Origin: Alphaproteobacteria bacterium UBA5343
Lineage (GTDB): Bacteria; Pseudomonadota; Alphaproteobacteria; RF32; UBA5343
NCBI GenBank assembly: GCA_002410125.1
Contig: DHQH01000032.1
Location: 1-7,206 of the forward strand
Reading direction: 5' to 3'
DNA: 7,206 bases
Part shown: positions 1-4,728 of the stretch, piece after piece
How the letters are laid out: each line of letters opens with the position of its first letter
How positions within the stretch are numbered: position 1 is the stretch's first letter
Translations under genes and position numbers: made by a program
The notes under the pieces: generated by a model
Databases searched by the model: none
Told to the model about the DNA's origin: nothing
What the model saw: only the letters and a program-made list of their open reading frames with translations

Positions 1-696
1 GAAGATTTGGCATTACTAGAAGAAGCCAAAGCTCTAGAAGCTGCTGAAGAGGAAGGTGAAAAATTCCTAGATTTATCAAAATATGAAGAATTTTTAAAAC
101 AATTTGATACAGAAGAAGAAACAGTTGAAGAAGAAACCCAAAGCGGTTCAGACATTGCAGAAGATATTGAACAAACAATGCTTCAATATGAAGACACAAT
201 CAATCAATTAAAAGCTAAAAGCCTCAAATTTAAGCTGTATCAATATGACGGTTTCAGAGAAACTTTACTTGCTGATAGTGAAGCCGAAGATGGTAGTTTG
301 GAAAGAACAGCCTATGAAGATTTATTAAGAGGAGATTATACACCTCCAGAAAAAGGTGTATATTATATCAAAATTGAAAAAGCTGATGATTTTGCAGAAG
401 ATGACCTATTCTACACCATGCAAGTACAAATGGGAGATGAACATAGTCATGAATATATGATGAAAGAAATCAAATCAAAAGATGAAGATAAATCTGATTA
501 TGAATTAAAGATGACCACTACCACAGATGATTTATTAGATTCTACATCTGCTTACTTAACCTCTTCTAGTTATACAGGTCAACAAATGGCTATGGATTCA
601 GCTGCATCACTACTTTCTTATGGATATTTATCAATGCAGTCTATCATCGATGGTGGCACAGGAACAACTAGTACTATTTTTGACTATTTAAGTTAA
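1..696 (+). CDS. Unrecognised highly acidic protein, C-terminal part
   Basis: The reading frame is open from the first base (Glu-Asp-Leu-Ala...) to TAA at 694-696, and no convincing start with a Shine-Dalgarno is visible, so the gene begins outside the window; the TTG at 7 is not a credible start. About 231 residues are visible. The first 60 or so are extremely acidic (runs such as EEEGE, TEEETVEEE) and probably helical or disordered. A central part has mixed charge (LKFKLYQYDGFRETLL; GVYYIKIEKADDF), and the last 45 or so are rich in Ser/Thr/Gly and uncharged, ending in IFDYLS. No transmembrane segment or known motif is seen. It lies 98 bp upstream of the trcR-like gene on the same strand, with no clear terminator between, so read-through is possible. 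The gene is real by its length and codon pattern; its function is unknown. Confidence 0.75.
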   Translation, partial: EDLALLEEAKALEAAEEEGEKFLDLSKYEEFLKQFDTEEETVEEETQSGSDIAEDIEQTMLQYEDTINQLKAKSLKFKLYQYDGFRETLLADSEAEDGSLERTAYEDLLRGDYTPPEKGVYYIKIEKADDFAEDDLFYTMQVQMGDEHSHEYMMKEIKSKDEDKSDYELKMTTTTDDLLDSTSAYLTSSSYTGQQMAMDSAASLLSYGYLSMQSIIDGGTGTTSTIFDYLS

Positions 697-717
697 GAAA
701 AAAATCTAAAAAAACAT

Positions 718-746
718 TTGTAAAAATTATAAAAAACCTCTATTCT
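718..746 (+). promoter_or_regulatory. Candidate sigma-70 promoter of trcR-like gene
   Basis: TTGTAA at 718-723 and TATTCT at 741-746 are separated by exactly 17 bp, each matching consensus at four of six positions. Transcription would start near 753, giving a leader of about 42 nt. In AT-rich DNA such matches arise by chance, so confidence is limited. Confidence 0.35.
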
Positions 747-762
747 CTTATCAAAATAAGAG
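745..762 (+). other. Small hairpin in trcR-like leader region
   Basis: CTCTTAT and ATAAGAG form a perfect 7-bp stem with a CAAA loop. No T-tract follows on the plus strand, so it is not a normal terminator of the upstream gene. It overlaps the predicted transcription start and could be an operator or a chance palindrome. Confidence 0.3.
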
Positions 763-794
763 TAATAACCTATAAATCAAAGGAATAAAACAAA

Positions 795-1331
795 ATGACA
801 GCCCCAATTATGCCAAAAGCAACTGCTGTATGGTTAATCGATAACACAACCCTATCATTCACTCAAATTGCAAATTTTTGTAATCTACATTTGGTAGAAG
901 TAGAAGCAATTGCAGATGGTGAAGTAGCAAATAACATTGTTGGATTAAATCCAATCTTAAATGGACAATTAACTAAAGAACAAATCACAGAATGCGAACA
1001 AGATGATACTAAAGAATTAAAAATGATTGTTAAAAAAGATGTTCCTCAACCAGTAGCAAGATCAAAAGGTGCTAAATATGTTCCAATGTCTAAAAGACAA
1101 GACAAACCTGATGCAATTTCTTGGTTATTAAAACATCATGAAGAATTATCAACTAGTCAAATTTGTAAATTAGTAGGAACAACTAAAAACACAGTTGATG
1201 CGATCAAAGACAGAACTCACAGAAACATCCAAACTATCAAACCAAGAAACCCTGTGATGCTTGGTATTTGTAAAGAAGAAGATTTAGAAAAAGCTGTAAT
1301 TATTGCTGAAAGCAAAGCTAGCAAAAAATAA
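795..1331 (+). CDS. trcR: DUF1013 family cell-cycle transcriptional regulator, TrcR-like
   Basis: This 178-residue protein matches the pattern of the alphaproteobacterial DUF1013 family, annotated as cell cycle transcriptional regulator TrcR. It opens with MTAPIMPKATAVWLIDN and has two helix-turn-helix-like segments. The first is near residues 20-45 (LSFTQIANFCNLHLVEVEAI), followed by the family-typical GLNPI and GQLTKEQI. The second is near 117-142 (LSTSQICKLVGTTKNTVDAI), followed by a basic RTHRNIQTIKPRNPVMLGIC stretch. Members are thought to act with RNA polymerase on the chromosome; this is family knowledge, not visible here. The ATG is preceded by AAGGAA about 10 nt upstream. A strong terminator follows 19 bp after the stop, so the gene ends its transcription unit. 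The family is nearly confined to Alphaproteobacteria and is the best lineage marker here. Confidence 0.88.
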   Translation: MTAPIMPKATAVWLIDNTTLSFTQIANFCNLHLVEVEAIADGEVANNIVGLNPILNGQLTKEQITECEQDDTKELKMIVKKDVPQPVARSKGAKYVPMSKRQDKPDAISWLLKHHEELSTSQICKLVGTTKNTVDAIKDRTHRNIQTIKPRNPVMLGICKEEDLEKAVIIAESKASKK

Positions 1332-1350
1332 ACAAATTTCTACTTTGATA

Positions 1351-1386
1351 AAAAAATCACTTAGTTTGTACTAAGTGATTTTTTTT
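1351..1386. terminator. Bidirectional intrinsic terminator between convergent genes
   Basis: AATCACTTAGT and ACTAAGTGATT form a perfect stem around a TTGT loop, extended by the A-run on the left (1351-1356) and the T-run on the right (1379-1386). A/T tracts on both sides mean it can stop both trcR (plus) and the DUF465 gene (minus, whose stop codon ends at 1390). Confidence 0.9.
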
Positions 1387-1389
1387 AAT

Positions 1390-1551
1390 TTAATGTAGTT
1401 CTTCAATAATCTCTTTTATTCTCAGTTTTTCTTTTTTCAGGTCGTGTAGCCTAAGAAAATCCACCCAAGGATGGTGCTCTTCTTCATAAATTGCGGCTTC
1501 AAGTTTAGCATGCTTAAGTTTTAACATTTCTAAGTTAACTTCTTCTATCAT
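1390..1551 (-). CDS. DUF465 (YdcH-like) small protein, 53 residues
   Basis: Reading down from ATG at 1551 gives MIEEVNLEMLKLKHAKLEAA, then IYEEEHHPWVDFLRLHDLKK and EKLRIKEIIEELH, with TAA at 1392-1390. This is the DUF465/YdcH-type layout: two short charged helices (LKxKHAxLEAxI and LKKEKLRIKEII) joined by a turn containing His-Pro and Asp-Phe. The family function is not established; members are predicted to form small helical hairpins or coiled coils. The start is supported by GGGAGG (complement of about 1559-1564) about 7 nt upstream, and a promoter with a perfect TATAAT precedes it. It is a stand-alone gene converging on trcR and sharing its terminator. A second family member lies at 3179-3385. 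Confidence 0.85.
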   Translation of the reverse strand: MIEEVNLEMLKLKHAKLEAAIYEEEHHPWVDFLRLHDLKKEKLRIKEIIEELH

Positions 1552-1594
1552 CAAACTTCCTCCCTATAATATATTTACAACTGAACTATCTTTA

Positions 1595-1623
1595 ATTATA
1601 ACCTTGTTTTACATTTTTATCTA
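1595..1623 (-). promoter_or_regulatory. Promoter of the 53-residue DUF465 gene
   Basis: On the minus strand TAGATA (1623-1618) and a perfect TATAAT (1600-1595) are separated by 17 bp. The start would fall near 1588, leaving a leader of about 37 nt that contains the Shine-Dalgarno. Confidence 0.5.
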
Positions 1624-1725
1624 GCAAATTCGGAAAAAATCGTAATGTCTATCACAACATAACATATGACATATAATCACAAATAAGCATCTCTCAAGAG
1701 TCCTTTATCAAAAAAATAATCCACA

Positions 1726-1760
1726 TAATAAAAAAGAGAGATGCTCCCCATCTCCCTTTT
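1726..1760 (-). terminator. Second minus-sense intrinsic terminator
   Basis: As minus-strand RNA, AAAAGGGAGATG pairs with CATCTCTCTTTT around a 5-nt loop, followed by a T-rich tract (complement of 1726-1735). The one non-Watson-Crick pair (1737/1755) is G-U on the minus strand but A-C on the plus strand, so the hairpin is built for minus-strand transcripts. It lies about 130 bp past the pfkA terminator. It either catches read-through or ends a short RNA from 1761-1891. Confidence 0.65.
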
Positions 1761-1778
1761 AAATTGTATTTAAATAAT

Positions 1779-1870
1779 TAATAGCTGAAAGATTTTTTCT
1801 CAATAGAAGTTAATTAAGAAAAGCCACGATTAGTGATGAAAAAGACGAGAACTAATAGCTGAAGGATTTT
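1779..1870. repeat. 18-bp direct repeat, two copies 74 bp apart
   Basis: TAATAGCTGAAAGATTTT at 1779-1796 and TAATAGCTGAAGGATTTT at 1853-1870 differ at a single base. Each begins a unit that ends in AAAAGACGAG (1840-1849 and 1967-1976), so the pair looks like a tandem duplication whose first unit lacks the central hairpin. Confidence 0.7.
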
Positions 1871-1961
1871 GTGCGAAGGTGTATTAATTTCAAAAAAAGA
1901 AAAGACCCTAGTAGAAATACTACTTGGGTCCTTTTATTTATTATAGAAATTGATACGATTT
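1861..1961. repeat. Dispersed ~100-bp repeat, copy at pfkA 3' end
   Basis: It shares an ordered series of blocks with 5853-5950. The blocks are GAAGGATTTT (1861), AAGGTG at offset 15, ATTAATTT, a hairpin core containing CCTAGTA at offset 46, and a right end AAATTGATACGATTT (1947-1961). It ends 17 bp before the pfkA stop codon and contains the pfkA terminator. Confidence 0.6.
1892..1935 (-). terminator. Intrinsic terminator of pfkA
   Basis: GACCC-T-AGTAG (1904-1914) pairs with CTACT-T-GGGTC (1920-1930) around a 5-nt loop with one internal T-T mismatch. On the minus strand it is followed by a 12-nt T-rich tract (complement of 1892-1903). The A1903/C1931 pair becomes U-G in minus-strand RNA and fits that direction. 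It lies about 50 nt after the pfkA stop. Confidence 0.85.
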
Positions 1962-1978
1962 CGTGCAAAAGACGAGGG

Positions 1979-3055
1979 CTATTTTCCGACGTAGATACCC
2001 AACCCTCTAGCCGCTTCTACAATCGCATCTTTTGGATTAAGATGGGCAGTTCCAACCTTGAGAACATCATCAATATCTACATCTATTACACTTTTATCTT
2101 CCCAAGCCACCATTCTATCTGATTTACCTTCTCCGAGTAAATCTACAGCTTTTGTACCAAATACTGCGGCTGCTAATCTATCAAAAGCACAAGGGATACC
2201 ACCTCTTTGAATATGACCTAGAGTTGTTACTCTGGTTTGAAAATCTGGTAATTTTTCACTTAATTCACTACATAGATATTTACCAATTCCACCATTAATT
2301 GCTTCACCAACTTTATTTTTAGCATTTGTGATTGCCTCACCTGTTTCTGTTTTTACACCTTCAGAAACTACAATTAAAGCATAATCTTTACCTTGATTTC
2401 TAACCGTATTTAATTTATTTACGATTCCATCAATTTCATATGGAATTTCTGGAACTAAACAAACATCTGCGCCACCTGCAATTGCTGAATGCATAGCTAA
2501 ATGACCTGTATCTCTACCCATAACTTCTAAAATCAATGCCCTGTGATGAGAGCTAGCGGTTGTTTGCAATCTATCAAGAGCATCAACACAAACTTCAATT
2601 GCGGTCGCAAAACCAACAGAATGTTCTGTAATTGGGGTATCATTATCAATAGTTTTTGGAACACCCACCATTTTAACACCAGCTTTTTTGCAATAATTGC
2701 TAACGATTTTCATACTTCCATCACCGCCAATTACTACAATTGCATCAAGTTGTAATTCTTTTACACCTTCCTCAAAATTTTTAGCAAGCTCATCTGCTGA
2801 TTGTTCTTTAACACCAGTGTTTAGAGAACCAAGCATAGATCCACCAAGTCTCATCCATGGACCTTGGAAGTCTTCTAATGTAAGTTTTCTATATCTAAGT
2901 GGGCGATGAGTTAAACCATCTGTACCATCTAATATGCCATATACTTCCCATCCATAGTTACCAACAGCTCTATTTACTACTGCACTGATTACTGCATTCA
3001 ACCCAGCACAATCTCCACCACTTGTTAGTACACCTATTCTTTTAATATCTGCCAT
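1979..3055 (-). CDS. pfkA: 6-phosphofructokinase, group III/mixed type
   Basis: This 358-residue cytoplasmic enzyme phosphorylates fructose 6-phosphate at C1, the committing step of glycolysis. Visible motifs in order: nucleotide/phosphate loop TSGGD (11-15), GGDGS (110-114), catalytic PKTIDND (133-139), MGRDTGH (179-185), PEIPYE (202-207) and sugar-phosphate-binding GHIQRGG (280-286). Length and motifs fit the mixed-substrate group III family. Gly at the third position of GGDGS is typical of ATP-using enzymes, whereas the Lys of PKTIDND is shared with pyrophosphate-using ones. ATP is the likelier donor but this is not settled by sequence. The ATG is preceded by AGGAG (3066-3070) at 10 nt. 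The gene is monocistronic, with its own terminator. Its stop codon abuts a copy of the AAAAGACGAG repeat motif. Confidence 0.95.
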   Translation of the reverse strand: MADIKRIGVLTSGGDCAGLNAVISAVVNRAVGNYGWEVYGILDGTDGLTHRPLRYRKLTLEDFQGPWMRLGGSMLGSLNTGVKEQSADELAKNFEEGVKELQLDAIVVIGGDGSMKIVSNYCKKAGVKMVGVPKTIDNDTPITEHSVGFATAIEVCVDALDRLQTTASSHHRALILEVMGRDTGHLAMHSAIAGGADVCLVPEIPYEIDGIVNKLNTVRNQGKDYALIVVSEGVKTETGEAITNAKNKVGEAINGGIGKYLCSELSEKLPDFQTRVTTLGHIQRGGIPCAFDRLAAAVFGTKAVDLLGEGKSDRMVAWEDKSVIDVDIDDVLKVGTAHLNPKDAIVEAARGLGIYVGK

Positions 3056-3083
3056 AAAAATAATGCTCCTATAAAAAATTCAT

Positions 3084-3112
3084 TTGAAAAATTATTAAAT
3101 ACTGTTTACTAT
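3084..3112 (+). promoter_or_regulatory. Promoter of the 68-residue DUF465 gene
   Basis: TTGAAA (3084-3089, five of six to consensus) and TACTAT (3107-3112, four of six) are separated by 17 bp. Transcription would start near 3119, so the RNA would open with an all-A/U hairpin (3120-3145, 9-bp stem). Confidence 0.45.
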
Positions 3113-3178
3113 TTTTAATATTAAATTTCTACATAAAAATTTAATTTATTAAAAAAAGTCACTTTAGGGAATTTTACA

Positions 3179-3385
3179 ATGGATAGTAAAACCATTAAAA
3201 CCATTAGAAAACAATTAATTGAGCTCAGAACTGAGCATAAAGACCTAGATAACATTATCGCTGATATGCTAGGAGAGAGCCCTTGTGACTTCATTAAAGT
3301 TCAAAGATTAAAGAAGAAAAAGCTCAATCTAAAAGATCAAATTCAAAAAATAGAATCCTCTTTAATCCCTGATATTATTGCTTAA
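3179..3385 (+). CDS. DUF465 (YdcH-like) small protein, 68 residues
   Basis: The protein shows a clear DUF465 signature: LRTEHKDLDNIIADML (17-32), a short loop with Pro-Cys-Asp (35-37), then VQRLKKKKLNLKDQIQKIES (41-60) and the tail LIPDIIA. It is predicted to be a two-helix hairpin with no membrane or secretion signal; the family's biochemical role is not known. AGGGA at 3166-3170, 8 nt before the ATG, supports the start. It diverges from pfkA across 123 bp. Its TAA (3383-3385) overlaps the stop codon of the convergent GGDEF gene (3382-3384), and no terminator lies between them, so each transcript is expected to run antisense into the other gene. It is a better match to the family than the 53-residue paralogue at 1390-1551. 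Confidence 0.9.
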   Translation: MDSKTIKTIRKQLIELRTEHKDLDNIIADMLGESPCDFIKVQRLKKKKLNLKDQIQKIESSLIPDIIA

Positions 3386-4149
3386 TTTGTAGATTTTAAC
3401 TTTTTTAACATATTACTATCAGCGATTCTTATTAATTTATAAGAATTATCAGTTTTTGGACCATATTCTGCAATACCATATCTAATATCAATATTTATCA
3501 AACTATCTTCATAAACAAAATTAAGCCCTTCTATCCTTTTCTTCATGATTTTACAAAAGTCTTCAACATCTTCTCCTACTCTAAATGGTAGTATCTTTAC
3601 AATGCCAAAATCATTAAACCTACCAATAACTGCCTCATCAGAAGAAAACTCAACAAATTTTTCTACCACGAATCTCATCATCTTATTTGCAGCATCATAT
3701 CCATAGTTTCGTCTCACTCGATCACAAGAAAACACCCAGAAATAAAGAATAGTACCAGTTGTATCATTCATCTTTGCTTTATCAAGACGTTTATCGAGCT
3801 TTCTAATCAAGCCTTCTTTACTAAGTATTGGGAGATACGAATCATTATCAATTCTATCTTCTAAATATTTAATTCTTTTTTCTGCAATCCTTAGCTGATT
3901 TGCCATAGATCTATTCTGTGACATTATTTCTGTGAAGATTTTCTTATTATCTTCACTCAAATCAGAATTATTAATAGCTGAAATATCATCATCCACATCA
4001 ATTGGAGAAGATTTTAGATGATTATCATAAGGAGATTGTGCTTGTTCTTCTGCCTCTTCATTATTTTTAGGATTATGCTCTCTTTTTCTCTTACCATATC
4101 CACCAACAGAACTAACAAAAAGATTATCACTATATATATTATCGACCAT
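3382..4149 (-). CDS. Degenerate GGDEF domain protein, probably catalytically inactive
   Basis: Numbering is from the upstream ATG at 4167 (261 residues). Residues 1-75 are hydrophilic and probably disordered, 75-108 look like a coiled coil (AEKRIKYLEDRI), and 113-258 fit a GGDEF fold. Evidence for the fold is LPILSKEGLIRKLDKRL at the domain start, a strand-helix YFWVFSCDRVRRNYGYDAANKMM, and the typical end IDIRYGIAEYGPKTD...LIRIAD. The signature RYGGDEFAVLLP is replaced by RFNDFGIVKILP (183-194), and the upstream metal and GTP-binding residues (normally DIDHFK, GH..GD) are also lost. It therefore should not make cyclic-di-GMP and may act as a binding or scaffold module. There is no membrane segment or receiver domain. 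The start used here is Met7 (ATG at 4149-4147), because a G6 run (complement of 4153-4158) lies just upstream. The ATG at 4167 has no Shine-Dalgarno but cannot be excluded. Confidence 0.8.
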   Translation of the reverse strand: MVDNIYSDNLFVSSVGGYGKRKREHNPKNNEEAEEQAQSPYDNHLKSSPIDVDDDISAINNSDLSEDNKKIFTEIMSQNRSMANQLRIAEKRIKYLEDRIDNDSYLPILSKEGLIRKLDKRLDKAKMNDTTGTILYFWVFSCDRVRRNYGYDAANKMMRFVVEKFVEFSSDEAVIGRFNDFGIVKILPFRVGEDVEDFCKIMKKRIEGLNFVYEDSLINIDIRYGIAEYGPKTDNSYKLIRIADSNMLKKLKSTN

Positions 4150-4200
4150 TTTCCCCCCAAATTTCATAGCATTACAATAAATTTAACAAAAAAATTAAAA

Positions 4201-4229
4201 AAAATATAGTTTTATCTTCACTTTTCCAA
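4201..4229 (-). promoter_or_regulatory. Candidate promoter of the GGDEF gene
   Basis: On the minus strand TTGGAA (4229-4224) and TATTTT (4206-4201) are 17 bp apart, each with four of six matches. The predicted start near 4194 leaves a leader of about 45 nt to the ATG at 4149. Confidence 0.35.
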
Positions 4230-4250
4230 AAAATTATGCTAAAGAAGTGC

Positions 4251-4279
4251 AATGCTAGCGAAAATGCTAGTGTTTTTTT
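4251..4279 (+). terminator. Plus-sense terminator/attenuator upstream of rpsU
   Basis: AATGCTAGC (4251-4259) pairs with GCTAGTGTT (4266-4274) around GAAAAT, followed by seven T (4273-4279). The two non-Watson-Crick pairs are U-G and G-U on the plus strand but would be A-C mismatches on the minus strand, so it acts on plus-strand RNA. It ends 34 bp before the rpsU start. It may end antisense transcription arriving from 3179, or attenuate rpsU if that transcript starts upstream (a TATGCT at 4235-4240 is a weak -10). Confidence 0.7.
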
Positions 4280-4313
4280 AATAATATAAACAATATGAAA
4301 TGAGGTAATTTAC

Positions 4314-4520
4314 ATGGTACAAGTAACCGTAAATTCAAATAATGTAGATCAAGCATTAAAAATCTTAAAAAAGAAAATGCAAAGAGAAGGTTTATTCAGA
4401 GAAATGAAACTAAGAAGATTTCATGAAAAACCATCTGAAGCAAAAGCTAGAAGAAAAGCTGAAGCTGTAAGAAGATCTAGAAAACAATTAAGAAAAAGAT
4501 TAGATACAGAAGGCTTTTAG
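4314..4520 (+). CDS. rpsU: 30S ribosomal protein S21
   Basis: This 68-residue, strongly basic protein is S21 of the small ribosomal subunit, which sits near the 3' end of 16S rRNA and helps initiation. Family features seen: [20 protein letters not shown] at the N-terminus, [23 protein letters not shown] in the middle, and an Arg/Lys-rich helix [11 protein letters not shown] at the C-terminus. Length is normal. GAGG (4302-4305) lies 8 nt before the ATG. It is not in the dnaG-rpoD operon known from enterobacteria but stands alone, flanked by a plus-sense terminator-like hairpin upstream and a hairpin two bases after its stop codon. The upstream hairpin suggests transcript-level control of S21 supply. 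Confidence 0.97.
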   Translation: MVQVTVNSNNVDQALKILKKKMQREGLFREMKLRRFHEKPSEAKARRKAEAVRRSRKQLRKRLDTEGF

Positions 4521-4522
4521 TA

Positions 4523-4550
4523 TTTGGGCTATCGAATTGATAGCTCAAAA
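4523..4550 (+). terminator. Hairpin directly after rpsU stop
   Basis: TTTGGGCTATC pairs with GATAGCTCAAA around GAATT (11 bp). The single wobble (G4527/T4545) is G-U only on the plus strand. No T-run follows, only TATATTTATC, so it is a weak terminator or a 3'-end stabilising stem. Confidence 0.5.
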
Positions 4551-4583
4551 TATATTTATCTAATTAAATTTTCAACTTTTTCC

Positions 4584-4628
4584 CGTATCGTTTTCCTATA
4601 GGGGGTGACAAACTAGCGATACGAACCC
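4584..4628. other. Inverted repeat with possible pseudoknot after rpsU
   Basis: CGTATCG (4584-4590) and CGATACG (4617-4623) form a 7-bp stem over a 26-nt loop. Inside the loop, GGGT (4603-4606) can pair with ACCC (4625-4628) just outside the stem, which gives an H-type pseudoknot layout. The loop also has the palindrome CCTATAGG. No gene depends on it in either direction, so it could be an rpsU 3'-UTR element or a small RNA. It matches no RNA family I recognise. Confidence 0.35.
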
Positions 4629-4672
4629 AATCCAAAGAAGAACTATCCATTTACATCATAAATATGCAACAT

Positions 4673-4714
4673 AAAAAAAGCCGCTTGAGATAACCTCAAA
4701 CAGCTCTTTTTTTT
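4673..4714 (-). terminator. Intrinsic terminator of the GD-repeat gene
   Basis: As minus-strand RNA, AGAGCTGTTTGAG pairs with CTCAAGCGGCTT without mismatches if G-U pairs are allowed. On the plus strand the same positions are C-A and A-C mismatches. A run of seven T follows on the minus strand (complement of 4673-4679). It lies about 15 nt after the stop codon at 4729. Confidence 0.88.
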
Positions 4715-4728
4715 GTTTTTATAAAATA

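Larger units (their letters stand above)
1552..1978. other. Gene-free stretch between DUF465 and pfkA
   Basis: No credible protein gene was found on either strand. It holds, from left to right, the DUF465 promoter region (to about 1625), an AT-rich part (1626-1730) containing AGCATCTCTC at 1686-1695 (an inverted copy of 1736-1745), a minus-sense terminator (1731-1760), two tandem related repeat units (1779-1852 and 1853-1981) and, inside the second, the pfkA terminator (1892-1930). A longer GTG-started frame at 1871 crosses the terminator and runs antisense into pfkA; it is not a gene. Confidence 0.6.

Noticed and set aside
1871..2122. GTG-started plus-strand frame of 83 codons
   Set aside because: It crosses the pfkA terminator and runs antisense into pfkA, has no Shine-Dalgarno and no family resemblance.
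2543..2909. Two 70-codon plus-strand frames
   Set aside because: Both are antisense to the conserved part of pfkA, and their composition follows from the real gene.
4018..4209. Hydrophobic-looking 63-codon plus-strand frame
   Set aside because: It is antisense to the GGDEF gene start; the apparent hydrophobicity comes from antisense reading of AT-rich codons.
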